This document shows positions 25,766 to 34,379 of a stretch of DNA of 64,000 nt, piece after piece. The stretch covers positions 6,154,123 to 6,218,122 of the forward strand of contig NZ_AP018227.1 in NCBI RefSeq assembly GCF_002368095.1. The letters are read 5' to 3'. Made by a program: the position numbers and the translations under genes. The stretch is from Calothrix parasitica NIES-267 (GTDB taxonomy: Bacteria > Cyanobacteriota > Cyanobacteriia > Cyanobacteriales > Nostocaceae). The number at the start of each line of letters is the position of its first letter. Within the stretch, counting starts at the first letter, position 1. The notes below the pieces were generated by a model. The model did not search any database. It was not told where the DNA came from and worked only from the letters and a program-made list of their open reading frames with translations.

Positions 25766-27535
25766 TCATTCATTTAATAAAAAGAAAATACCAGTTTTGA
25801 GTAGTTCGCTGTTGCTATCGTAACTACTAATAGTAAATGACTGGAGTTTATCAAGGAAAGGTTTACCGATAATTTCTACAAGCTTGAGTATGGGTAATTG
25901 ACTTTCGATAAAATCATGACTTTTCTGCCAATCTACATAAACATAGCCTTGGTTTAATTGGGGAATGGCTGCAATACTATCTTGGAAATTACGATTATCA
26001 TTGAATAAATTTTCTTTGTTATTAAGAGCTTCATCCATTGTTTCAATAGAAGAGGCAAAAATCTCGTATTTATCTTTACTTGTATGCGCTCCTAAGACCT
26101 TTGCTTTAATTCTTAAGTCAGATGCTTTACTACCTACAGTTGTTAACTGCGTCCAAGCGGAAATTCTCTGCTCGTTTAAAGTGATTGGGCTAACTGTAAG
26201 TCCATTTTTCTCGGCTATTTCGTCTAAATGTGAAATATCTGATGCTGTTGTTGAAGACTTTTCTGCGACAAAAATCCATTCTGCTTTTTTATTATCACCT
26301 TGATTTTCGCGATTAGGTAACAATGCTATAGCGTATTCACCTTTTACCCAATTGAAAATATCTTCTTTTAAATTGATTCCCCAAATTTTTTGCAGTTTAG
26401 TTAAAGGTTGTGTGATTTTAGAAGCTACGTCCTCTCCGGATTCACCAGATATCGTTGTAGTTATTTGTTGCCAAAGTAAAGCTAAATTACTATTATCTAA
26501 ATTGCTCAAATCTTTTCCCGTAATTACCAAACCGGATGTAGAGGGAATATAAGAAAGTGCTTCTATTTTGTCACTAAAGTTTTCTGGTGATGGAATTGTT
26601 GAACTCGCAAATAAACTAGTTTCAGCTAGCAAACCCTTTGGTTTAGCAGTTAAAGAAATCAGTTGATTGCTATAAGTTGGAGATGATAAATTTAAACCTT
26701 GCCATTTTGCAACCGCAGGAAGATGGAGAAAAGTTACGGCTTGATTTTTGCTGTCTAATTGTTTGATAGCTTGCTGATAATCATCTAAACTAGTCAGATT
26801 TAGACCCGGTGCTTGAACATTATTGATTGCTTCTCGTAAGATTTTGAGATTATTGGCAAATAATACAAAATTATCCCCTACAACCGTTGCAGCCAGAGGC
26901 TTTTTAATTTCTCCCGTTTGCGGAATATCAGAAATCAGTTTGACTCCCTTGTATTGTTCCACAACTAAGGAAGTCCCAGATAAAACTCGCTTAGAGAATA
27001 AAAGTTCGATAAACTCCCTGCTTTTTTCCACATCTTTTGTAGGGAGTACTGTTAAATAACCGGGTTGGTTTCCGTTTGTAGCATCCCTGTCAATATCGTC
27101 AGTCATTACAGACAAAGTAATTTCATTACCCAACCAAGGTTGAACATCTTTTTTATAATCGAGTCCAGTATTATCTAATAAACTTTTTTTTAGCTTTGAG
27201 AGTTTTAAACCACCATCCAACACCTCAAAGCGATTTGGATTTAACAGCATTGACACCATAGCAGGTGCTTGTTTAGAGACAAAAACAGCGGCTTGCGGTT
27301 GTTTTTGCTTATCGCTGGCTAGATTTAGAGAATTTTGATTTGATAATCCATTACAACCAGCGATGCCTGTTAACTGCAGCATCATAATACTTGCTGCGAT
27401 GAAACGAAATAATAATTTTGTACTTTTCACTCTTTTCACACTTGACCCATTGCGGCCTTTTCTAGCACCATCATTATTAAAGCGTCTTGCAGAAAAAATA
27501 GGTGCAGTATCTTCAATTAAAAATCCACAGTTCAC
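25766..27535 (-). CDS. DUF3352-like lipoprotein
   Basis: A cyanobacterial DUF3352-type protein. A lipoprotein signal is visible: KLLFRFIAASIMMLQLTGIAGC, with the acylated Cys at residue 61 of the longest frame. The first 32 residues before VKRVKSTK would be an unusual leader, so translation more likely begins at the in-frame GTG at 27437-27439 (557 aa) than at the GTG at 27535. The body alternates domains with PAMVSMLLNPNRFEVL, LTVLPTKDVEKSREFIELLF and ATVVGDNFVLFANN. It should sit on the outer side of the inner membrane. The function is unknown; the family tends to resemble surface or cell-wall-associated proteins. Confidence 0.8.
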   Translation of the reverse strand: MNCGFLIEDTAPIFSARRFNNDGARKGRNGSSVKRVKSTKLLFRFIAASIMMLQLTGIAGCNGLSNQNSLNLASDKQKQPQAAVFVSKQAPAMVSMLLNPNRFEVLDGGLKLSKLKKSLLDNTGLDYKKDVQPWLGNEITLSVMTDDIDRDATNGNQPGYLTVLPTKDVEKSREFIELLFSKRVLSGTSLVVEQYKGVKLISDIPQTGEIKKPLAATVVGDNFVLFANNLKILREAINNVQAPGLNLTSLDDYQQAIKQLDSKNQAVTFLHLPAVAKWQGLNLSSPTYSNQLISLTAKPKGLLAETSLFASSTIPSPENFSDKIEALSYIPSTSGLVITGKDLSNLDNSNLALLWQQITTTISGESGEDVASKITQPLTKLQKIWGINLKEDIFNWVKGEYAIALLPNRENQGDNKKAEWIFVAEKSSTTASDISHLDEIAEKNGLTVSPITLNEQRISAWTQLTTVGSKASDLRIKAKVLGAHTSKDKYEIFASSIETMDEALNNKENLFNDNRNFQDSIAAIPQLNQGYVYVDWQKSHDFIESQLPILKLVEIIGKPFLDKLQSFTISSYDSNSELLKTGIFFLLNE

Positions 27536-27777
27536 CTATATAATTTCTTCTCCTCCCACTTGCTACTTGCTACTTACTACTTGCTACTTGCTAATCCCTC
27601 AAATTTGACAGGAAGGAAATAAAATCCCATAAAATTAGGAATAATTACTTATACATATATGAATAATTTGTCAAGATGTAGCCAATTTATCTTGATAATT
27701 CCCAAAGCCTTTGCTCAGTGCTGATGCTAAGAGGGTGATTTTCTGTCAACATAATAAATATATAGAATTTTTTTATA

Positions 27778-27798
27778 AATTCCTCGTCACGAGGAATT
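27778..27798 (+). promoter_or_regulatory. perfect palindrome in the rhodanese leader
   Basis: AATTCCTCG-TCA-CGAGGAATT, 9-bp arms without mismatch, ends 14 bp before the preferred rhodanese ATG at 27813. It could be an operator or an mRNA hairpin that covers a GAGG sequence; no T run makes it a clear terminator. Confidence 0.5.
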
Positions 27799-27812
27799 AT
27801 TTTGTTCAATCC

Positions 27813-28145
27813 ATGAATCAAATCACTGTAGAAGAACTTGCAAAACGTTTGTTTTCTTCCGACTCTTCAGTTCAGCTTGTAGACGTGCGCGAACCAGAGG
27901 AAGTCAGAACGGCAAAAATTGAAGGTTTTATAAATTTACCTTTGAGTCAATTTGCTGAATGGGGAAACGATATTCAAACTCGTTTAGAACCCCATAAGGA
28001 GACTTTCGTTTTATGTCATCACGGTGTTCGTTCCGCTCAAATGTGTCAGTGGTTAACATCTCAAGGTTTTACCAATGTGAAAAATATTACTGGAGGTATT
28101 GATGCATATTCAATTTCGGTTGACTCTTCAGTTCCACAGTATTAA
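27813..28145 (+). CDS. rhodanese-like sulfurtransferase domain protein
   Basis: A single-domain rhodanese of 110 residues. VQLVDVREPEEVRTAKIEGFINLPL is the CH2A-like region, and the active loop CHHGVRSAQM holds the persulfide-forming Cys in a six-residue loop, as in sulfurtransferases. The end VKNITGGIDAYS(I) is the classic rhodanese C-terminus. The start is ATG 27813 (MNQITVEELAKRL); the longer frame from TTG-like codons upstream runs over the palindrome at 27778 and is unlikely. Cytosolic; it probably handles sulfane sulfur, with the specific partner unknown. Confidence 0.9.
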   Translation: MNQITVEELAKRLFSSDSSVQLVDVREPEEVRTAKIEGFINLPLSQFAEWGNDIQTRLEPHKETFVLCHHGVRSAQMCQWLTSQGFTNVKNITGGIDAYSISVDSSVPQY

Positions 28146-28517
28146 TACTCAAAAGTTAAAGGTTAAAGGTTAAAGGTTAAAGATTAAAGGTCATAAGTTA
28201 AAGGTACTAATACTTAGAAAACCTCAGAATATTATTTTATTAGTAATAGGTAATTCGTAGCTATACATACCCTATTACATAAAATAATCTGAGAAAATAC
28301 GTAATAAAAGGCATTGATAGTGTATTCAAATAACATATTTATTTGTATGAAATAGTACTCTCACTCAGGACAAAACTATTTGTAAATGTAAAGGTATTGC
28401 AGTACACCATAATGATTTTGCTTTTTCTAATCAATCATTATGAATATCGAGTAATAAGATTTGGAAATTTTGTTTTTTTAAAAATTGATAAAAACTGTGT
28501 TTAATCAGCTATCACCT
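28146..28517. repeat. GTTAAAG tandem repeats and hrcA leader
   Basis: Five or six copies of GGTTAAA (28150-28205) directly follow the rhodanese stop; the rest is AT-rich leader of hrcA. I see no CIRCE element (TTAGCACTC-N9-GAGTGCTAA) here. Confidence 0.5.
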
Positions 28518-29606
28518 ATGCAAGTCCAGTTAACTAATCGACAGCAACATATACTTTGGGCAACGGTAAGTCACTATATAGCAACAGCAGAACCAGTGGG
28601 TTCTAAAGCTTTGGTAGAAGAATTCAATTTAGGTGTAAGTTCGGCAACGATTCGTAATGTGATGGGAGCTTTAGAAAAATCTGGACTGCTCTATCAACCT
28701 CATACCTCATCAGGAAGGGTACCTTCCGACTCTGGTTATCGAATTTATGTAGACCAGTTGATGACCCATAATCAAAGTCTAGAAAAAGAGGTAGAAGCTG
28801 CATTACAAGGACGCTTAAAATGGGAAGATTGGAGTTTAGAAGCGCTATTACAAGGGGCTACACAAATTTTAGCTCGTTTGAGTGGTTGTGTAAGTTTAAT
28901 TACAATGCCGCAGAACAATGCATCAGTATTACGACATTTACAGTTAGTGCAAATTGAAACAGGACAAATAATGTTGATTGTGGTAACTGATGGTTACGAA
29001 ACTCATTCAACATTGATGGATTTACCCTCAGCATCAGAAGATAATCAACCAGACGTAGAATTAATAGACAGAGAATTACAAATTGTTTCTAACTTTTTGA
29101 ACAGTCAATTACGCGGTAAAAGTTTAATGGAATTAGCTGCACTTGACTGGAGTCAGTTAGACCAAGAATTTCAGCGCTACGGTGAATATTTAAAGACATC
29201 CCTTGTCGAATTGACCCGTCGTACCTTTTCCCCAACAAACACTCAAATAATGGTACGTGGTGTTTCCGAAGTTTTGCGACAACCAGAATTTTCACAAATA
29301 CAGCAAGTACAAACCATAATTCAGCTACTTGAGCAGGAACAAGAGCAATTATGGCATTTAATATTTGATGAAACAGAATTAGAACAAATAAATAAACCAC
29401 AAGTTACAGTCCGTATTGGTTCGGAAAATACCCTCGAAACCATCCGTACCTGTACCTTAATTTCATCCACATACCATCGAGATTCGATACCAGTAGGAAG
29501 CGTAGGAGTTTTAGGTCCCACAAGACTCAACTACGAAAATGCGATCGCACTAGTTTCCGCAGCTTCCGAATATCTCTCCGAAGCAATAAGCAATCAACAG
29601 TGTTAG
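28518..29606 (+). CDS. hrcA: heat-inducible transcriptional repressor HrcA
   Basis: HrcA represses groESL/dnaK-type operons by binding CIRCE and is itself tuned by GroEL. The N-terminal winged helix reads [75 protein letters not shown], and the GAF-like/dimer regions follow ([48 protein letters not shown]). The whole protein has 362 residues from ATG 28518 ([10 protein letters not shown]); an upstream TTG at 28485 is less likely. Its targets are not in this window. Confidence 0.96.
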   Translation: MQVQLTNRQQHILWATVSHYIATAEPVGSKALVEEFNLGVSSATIRNVMGALEKSGLLYQPHTSSGRVPSDSGYRIYVDQLMTHNQSLEKEVEAALQGRLKWEDWSLEALLQGATQILARLSGCVSLITMPQNNASVLRHLQLVQIETGQIMLIVVTDGYETHSTLMDLPSASEDNQPDVELIDRELQIVSNFLNSQLRGKSLMELAALDWSQLDQEFQRYGEYLKTSLVELTRRTFSPTNTQIMVRGVSEVLRQPEFSQIQQVQTIIQLLEQEQEQLWHLIFDETELEQINKPQVTVRIGSENTLETIRTCTLISSTYHRDSIPVGSVGVLGPTRLNYENAIALVSAASEYLSEAISNQQC

Positions 29607-29785
29607 CGTAGCGTGTCCGAAGGACATACAGTTATCAGTGAACAGTCAACAGTGAACAGTCAACAGTTAGGAGTTAATAATTATTTTCTCCTTGTCCTCC
29701 TGTCACCTTGTCTCCCCATCTCCCCATCTCCCCATCTTCTTATCAATTAGGTATCATCAATTTGGTGCTATGGATACTGTTGAGA
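29607..29785. repeat. mixed short repeats after hrcA
   Basis: A GTTAGCGTAGCGTGTCCGA unit (29604-29622; also at 42182) is followed by GTGAACAGTCAACA repeats and CCTTGTCTCC/CCCCATCT units. The region separates hrcA from the next same-strand gene. Confidence 0.6.
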
Positions 29786-30463
29786 ATGAGAAAAATTTTA
29801 TTTGGGTTGCTTTGGGTTGGGTTTGCTGGTTATGCTTTTGTGTTTGCTCCTCCGAATCAACCCGATACTTTTGAATTAATTAAAAATCTTTCCACCGGAC
29901 AATGGGAAGGAATTAATCCTTTGATAGTTTCGCTATTCAACTTAATGGGTGTATTTCCTATAATCTACAGTTGTATGGTGTTTATTGATGGTAAAGGACA
30001 AAAAATACCGGCTTGGATATTTGCAACTTTTTCTTTCGGATTTGGTGCTTTTGCTCTATTACCATATTTAGTTTTACGGGAACCTAACCCTGATTTTGTT
30101 GGTAAAAAGAATGCTTTTCTCAAGTTATTGGATTCTCGGATAACAGGTATTTTGTTAAGTGTCGGAGCGATTGTTTTGGTTTCCTATGGTTTACAGGGAG
30201 GAAACTGGGAAAATTTTATTCAACAGTGGAAAACTGACCGTTTTATCCATGTGATGAGTTTAGATTTTTGTATGCTCTGCTTAATTTTCCCCGCACTTTT
30301 AGGGGATGATATGACAAAAAGAGGTATGAAAAATCCGATTTTATATTGGTTAGTAACTTTAATACCGTTGTTTGGTCCTTTGGCTTATTTATCCGTGAGA
30401 AAACCATTACCAGATGATAATCTCGATGAAGTAGTCACCAAGCAAAAAGCAGCAGTCAATTAG
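29786..30463 (+). CDS. conserved cyanobacterial multipass membrane protein
   Basis: 225 residues from ATG 29786 (MRKILFGLLWVGFAGY); a longer frame upstream runs over CCCCATCT repeats and is rejected. About six hydrophobic segments: ~3-20, ~50-70, ~80-100, ~125-145, ~165-185 and ~200-215. Charged loops include LREPNPDF, DSRITG and LGDDMTKRG. The same type of protein occurs widely in cyanobacteria and has relatives in plastid-bearing eukaryotes, as far as I recall; the function is unknown. It lies alone between hrcA and a convergent potassium channel gene. Confidence 0.7.
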   Translation: MRKILFGLLWVGFAGYAFVFAPPNQPDTFELIKNLSTGQWEGINPLIVSLFNLMGVFPIIYSCMVFIDGKGQKIPAWIFATFSFGFGAFALLPYLVLREPNPDFVGKKNAFLKLLDSRITGILLSVGAIVLVSYGLQGGNWENFIQQWKTDRFIHVMSLDFCMLCLIFPALLGDDMTKRGMKNPILYWLVTLIPLFGPLAYLSVRKPLPDDNLDEVVTKQKAAVN

Positions 30464-30502
30464 GTTAAAGGTTAAAACTTGTAATTAAATAACTCCTAAC
30501 TC

Positions 30503-31411
30503 CTAATTCTTAACTCCTAACTCTTCTAATGCTATAGCATTGTGAAAGCAGCTATAGTCAATACTGCGCTTACCATTCCGGGTTTTAGATAAGATATCAA
30601 TAAACTTGTGATTCCAGAGAATTTCTGTAGGAATATAAGAGTGGTGAGCGTGAATATTATCAGAAACGGTTTGGTCAATTCCAGTCAAAGTTATTAATAT
30701 TTCCATCTCTTTTTCCTGCATTTCCTCTAAAGTTACACCGTAAAGAGGACTACTCTCATTAATAGGATGCATAACCGTCCAAGTCAAAGCGAAAAGTGAT
30801 GATTGATTGCGAAATAATGGTAGTTTATAAAACCGACGCATCGCTTGTCCTTCTTCAGTTATTTCGCTGACTATCAAACTCACATTAACCTGAGCTTCTA
30901 AAATCCAACTTTGTCGTTCATTTGCAACTCGAAACATAAAAGTTGGTATACCATTGTGAGGAGTAACAACTGCTATTCGACTAAACATAACTCGCGCTTT
31001 AGGAAGAGAAAAACGAGCAAATACCAATCCGCTTCCTACTGATACTCCCACAAGTCCTAATAAAGCTTCAATAGCAACTAAAATATTAGCAAAAAGCGTT
31101 TTAGGATACATTGCACCATAGCCGATAGTAGCCATAGTCTGGACGCTAAAGAAAAATGCATCGAAGAAATTACCTTCCTGCATATTTTCTATTCCATTCC
31201 CTGCTGCTAAATATAAAAAAGCAAAGATAATATTAGTAATTATATAACCAGCACCCACCACCGCAAACAACTTTAACCATGAAAGAGTTAACAATGCATG
31301 ATATAAATCGTCCCAATCAAACTTAGATACTCCTTTACGAACAACATTGAAGTTTCCATCAGGATTAACTAAACGACGCACTGAATTTTTGTTTCGATAA
31401 GTTTCATTCAT
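30503..31411 (-). CDS. inward-rectifier-type potassium channel (KirBac-like)
   Basis: 302 residues: slide helix (DWDDLYHALLTLSWLKLF), TM1 (~45-70), pore helix with selectivity filter TIGYG at residues 95-99 (SVQTMATIGYGAMYP), TM2 (NILVAIEALLGLVGVSVGSGLVFARFSLP) and a cytoplasmic immunoglobulin-like C-terminal domain (FSRIAVVTPHNGIPTFMFRVANERQSWILEAQVNV). This is the KirBac order. It conducts K+ at the plasma membrane; bacterial members respond to pH and lipids. ATG 31411 gives MNETYRNKNSVRRLVNPDG, with a basic N-terminus as usual. The C-terminal stop adjoins CTAACTCC repeats. Confidence 0.94.
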   Translation of the reverse strand: MNETYRNKNSVRRLVNPDGNFNVVRKGVSKFDWDDLYHALLTLSWLKLFAVVGAGYIITNIIFAFLYLAAGNGIENMQEGNFFDAFFFSVQTMATIGYGAMYPKTLFANILVAIEALLGLVGVSVGSGLVFARFSLPKARVMFSRIAVVTPHNGIPTFMFRVANERQSWILEAQVNVSLIVSEITEEGQAMRRFYKLPLFRNQSSLFALTWTVMHPINESSPLYGVTLEEMQEKEMEILITLTGIDQTVSDNIHAHHSYIPTEILWNHKFIDILSKTRNGKRSIDYSCFHNAIALEELGVKN

Positions 31412-31545
31412 TGATTGTTAAATCAAAAATATTCAAAAATTACGCTCCTATACATTATCTAATGTAAAGGAACATAATTTGAATATTGGGAATAGGGAAT
31501 AGGGGATTGGTAATTACCTAATTCCTAACTCCTAACTGATAACTG

Positions 31546-31998
31546 TTAACTGTTAACTGTTAACTGTTCTATCATTTCAGCTAATTCTTGAGTATGATGA
31601 CCTTCTTCCTCAATCATGTTGCTGATAAACTCTTCTATATCGCTGTTGCTACCTTTCAAGGAATCTAAGAGTTTTTCATAAAGTCCTAAAGCCTGTTTTT
31701 CATGTACTAAACTTGCATTTAGTATATCTTTTACCGAATAGCTTTCAAGTTCCGGTATGGGGCTAATACGGGGTTGAGGATTTCCATTAATGCTGACTAG
31801 AACTTCTCCAACTTTTTGAGAATGAAATAATGATTCTTCTGCTTGTTCTCTAAGAAAACTGACGATTTCATTTTTCTCGCTATTGTTTACCATCAAAGAA
31901 TAAGTTGTATAGCGAACGACTCCTGCTAATTCAAACTCTAAAATTTGTTGTAGGTAATTGATAGCTTTATCTTGGTCAAATTGCATCATTTTACTCAT
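31546..31998 (-). CDS. ferritin-like (bacterioferritin-type) protein 1
   Basis: 150 residues forming a four-helix ferritin-like bundle. Putative di-iron ligands lie in LEFELAGVVRY (helix A), REQAEESLFHSQKV (ExxxxxxH, helix B), VHEKQALGLYEKL (helix C) and MIEEEGHHTQELAEMI (helix D). Short cyanobacterial bacterioferritin-like proteins of this kind store or buffer iron. The start MSKMMQFDQDKA may begin at the first or second Met. The last residues (QLTVNS) are encoded by a GTTAACTGTTAACTG repeat that adjoins the gene, so the natural C-terminus may have been replaced by repeat sequence. It shares architecture with the gene at 33945-34379. Confidence 0.85.
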   Translation of the reverse strand: MSKMMQFDQDKAINYLQQILEFELAGVVRYTTYSLMVNNSEKNEIVSFLREQAEESLFHSQKVGEVLVSINGNPQPRISPIPELESYSVKDILNASLVHEKQALGLYEKLLDSLKGSNSDIEEFISNMIEEEGHHTQELAEMIEQLTVNS

Positions 31999-32662
31999 GG
32001 TTCTACTATACGGGAAGAAAATACGATTAATTTTTCTTAGTTAGGACATATAAATACACGCAAACAGCCAAAATTAGTAACAGTTCTAATAAAAGAAATG
32101 CCACAATAAAATTTAAAATATTTGAGTTTTTAGCTAAATAAACACCTGTAAAGATAACTAGGTTATAATCTCAAATACTTTGATTTATTTATGATTGCCT
32201 GAGTGAATCCTAATACTATTCCGACATGATAATAACTAATAACTTATAGAACTATATATACATAGAACTATCAAATTATTAGCTACTGATTTTTGATACT
32301 GCAACTACTCGGAATATACATCAAAGAAGTAATGACATTAATAGGGAAACATGCCGTCTTTGAAACTGAATGAAGTCGTCAACTTCTTCTTTGTTACTCT
32401 CTACAAGTATACTTGTTTCTAAATGCAAAAAAAGTATGATTATTGCGAATTGAGCCGCATATAAATTTACTAAAATTCTCTCGGGGAAAGTTTAAGAAAA
32501 AGTTTTGGAATTATTAATTATGGCTCAGTGGAATTTTTTGTGCTATCCCTGTTTTGCTATTTGCTAGAAGAATATATAACCTGCGAACAGGGGTTTTGCT
32601 TGTGTAAGTGTGTTTTTAACCGCCAGCTTGTAAAATTAGAGTCTACCCAAATAATTAAATAC
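31999..32662. other. AT-rich spacer upstream of ferritin-like gene 1
   Basis: 664 bp with no ORF or array. A CATGATAATAACTAATAAC stretch (32226-32244) is faintly Fur-box-like on inspection only. It must hold the ferritin promoter and the 3' end of the FTR1 transcript. Confidence 0.4.
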
Positions 32663-33610
32663 CTATTTTTGATTAGCTGGAATATTCTTTTTATTAGTTG
32701 GTAATGTAGCCAAAATACTATTCAAATATAATCCGCCAACAGAGAATAAAAACGATACGTATGCAATTGCTTGAACTAAATACAATTTGTCTCTATAACC
32801 AAATAATACTTTGAGAATAACTCCTGGAAACTTTTTGTCTGGAAGTATATTAGATGCGTTCCACACCATAGGACCTAATACACAAGAGTGGACTTCTGCC
32901 AAACTTTGATTATAAAAACAAATATTTTCCCAAGTACTGTTGGTTAAAGCTAAAGCAGCAAAACCTTGGTCTAATTTTCGTAGCCCTCCTACAACTAATC
33001 CCGCAACAATTAGAACTAAGAAAATACCCATTACTTGAAAAAATTGACGGATATTTATTTTGACACCCCATTTAAATATTAGAGTCCCAATTAACGTTGC
33101 AGTAGCGATTCCAGCGATTGCACCAATTGTCGGAACGAAACCCTCTTGAAAATTAGAAGCGAGAAATAAAACAGTTTCAAAACCTTCACGAACAACAGCA
33201 ATTAAAACTAAAGTAAAAACTCCCCAACCTGCTTTGCTATCTGCTTTCAACGCATTTTGTACCGCTCCTTCAACTTCAGCTTTCATAAACTTAGCTTGCT
33301 TTGTCATCCAGATGAGCATCCAACTGAGCATGACTATAGCAATAACGCTGAATACTGCTTCCATCAAAGGTTTTACTGTAGGAGCATATTCCGGATTAAT
33401 TACATCCGCAGCTTGAACTATCGAAGCGAAAAATAACCCAATCAACCCACTGAAAAAAATCCCGAAACCAACACCAGCATATACCCAAGGATTGAGTCGA
33501 GATTGATTTGCTTTCCCAAGCATTGCTAATACAATACCAACTACAAGAGCGGCTTCAACTCCCTCTCGGAGAGTAATTAAAAAAGTCGGTAGCGCTGCAC
33601 TAAAGTCCAT
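32663..33610 (-). CDS. FTR1-family iron permease
   Basis: High-affinity iron permease of the FTR1/EfeU type. The two REGxE motifs that bind iron in this family are present: REGVE at residues 15-19 and REGFE at 141-145. Seven hydrophobic segments surround them. A long extracytoplasmic loop near residues 220-265 (STWENICFYNQSLAEVHSCVLGPMVWNAS) contains two Cys. 315 residues, starting MDFSAALPTFLITLREG at ATG 33610. It is flanked by two ferritin-like genes in the same orientation, which fits iron uptake followed by storage. It lies in a minus-strand iron cluster. Confidence 0.94.
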   Translation of the reverse strand: MDFSAALPTFLITLREGVEAALVVGIVLAMLGKANQSRLNPWVYAGVGFGIFFSGLIGLFFASIVQAADVINPEYAPTVKPLMEAVFSVIAIVMLSWMLIWMTKQAKFMKAEVEGAVQNALKADSKAGWGVFTLVLIAVVREGFETVLFLASNFQEGFVPTIGAIAGIATATLIGTLIFKWGVKINIRQFFQVMGIFLVLIVAGLVVGGLRKLDQGFAALALTNSTWENICFYNQSLAEVHSCVLGPMVWNASNILPDKKFPGVILKVLFGYRDKLYLVQAIAYVSFLFSVGGLYLNSILATLPTNKKNIPANQK

Positions 33611-33944
33611 TATTAGTTATTAGTTGTTAGTTGTTAGTTGTTAGGAGTTAGGAGTTAGGGATTAGAAGTTAGGGATTAGGAGTTAGGGATTAGGAGTTAA
33701 TAATTACCAATTCCCAATCCCCTGTCTTGGAAAGTTGCTCTTGGGGGAAACCCTCCAGGTATCTCTCTCCGGGAGACGCTCCCTCCCCGAACGCGCTTTT
33801 TGGGGGAACTCCATTTCATTTGCTCATGGGGAAAACTCCCCGCTCTGCACAATGGCTCCCCAAGACCGCACTTTCCTGCAATTCCCAATCCCAAATCCTA
33901 AAAAAAGATGGACAAAAAATGTCCACCCTTTTATTTAAACTTAA
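33611..33944. repeat. TTAGGAG arrays and an expanded palindromic repeat
   Basis: 33625-33705 is a TTAGGAG/TTAGGGA tandem array. 33734-33880 is a degenerate, expanded copy of the GTTGCTCTTGGGGG...CCCCAAGACCGCA repeat found at 11322-11355, with extra GGGAGACGCTCC and CATGGGGAAAACTCCCC palindromes inserted. Short open frames across it are artefacts of the repeat. Confidence 0.75.
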
Positions 33945-34379
33945 TTAACTAAAGTCGCGTAACATTTTTTTCAATTCGAGATTGTGCATCTCTTCTTGTC
34001 CAATCATATTACGAGCAAATTCTTCTAGATAAATACTAGCGTTATCAACTGTATGCAAAAACTTTTTATACAGTCCTAAAGCAGTTTGTTCGTGTGACAA
34101 GCTTTCTTCTAAGATGTCCTTAACGTTATGCTTGTAGGTTTCTTCCATTGGCGCAATTTTTAAGCTGGGATGACCATCTATACCAGTTAATATTTCTCCT
34201 ACTTGTTGAGCATGAAGTAATGATTCACTAGCTTGTGCTTTGAAAAAATCCACAATGGGAATGCGGTAAGGACCTGTCACCATCAAAGAATAATGCGTGT
34301 AGCGCACTACTCCTGCTAGTTCAAATTCCATGATGGCATTCAACAGGTCAATTGTCTTTTTATGGTCAAGGTCTTGCAT
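33945..34379 (-). CDS. ferritin-like (bacterioferritin-type) protein 2
   Basis: 144 residues, a clear paralogue of the protein at 31546-31998: both open with a DxDKxI..L..I.EFELAGVVRYT.YSLMV core. Ligand positions are in MEFELAGVVRY, KAQASESLLHAQQV, SHEQTALGLYKKFL and MIGQEEMHNLELKKML. Note QEEMHNLEL replacing EEEGHHTQEL of the paralogue: the D-helix His/Glu pattern differs. It probably sequesters iron. ATG 34379. A palindrome CAGAATCATTCTG (34493-34505) stands ~115 bp upstream. Confidence 0.85.
   Translation of the reverse strand: MQDLDHKKTIDLLNAIMEFELAGVVRYTHYSLMVTGPYRIPIVDFFKAQASESLLHAQQVGEILTGIDGHPSLKIAPMEETYKHNVKDILEESLSHEQTALGLYKKFLHTVDNASIYLEEFARNMIGQEEMHNLELKKMLRDFS

Noticed and set aside
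28146-28517. CIRCE operator upstream of hrcA
   Set aside because: The TTAGCACTC-N9-GAGTGCTAA palindrome is absent in this stretch and elsewhere in the window by eye.
29692-29874. Short ORF in another frame over the start of the membrane-protein gene
   Set aside because: Starts in CCCCATCT repeats and has no family features; the membrane protein in the overlapping frame is conserved.
33697-33948. Short ORFs overlapping 33.7-33.9 kb
   Set aside because: They lie fully within a dispersed palindromic repeat; frames on both strands are open by composition.
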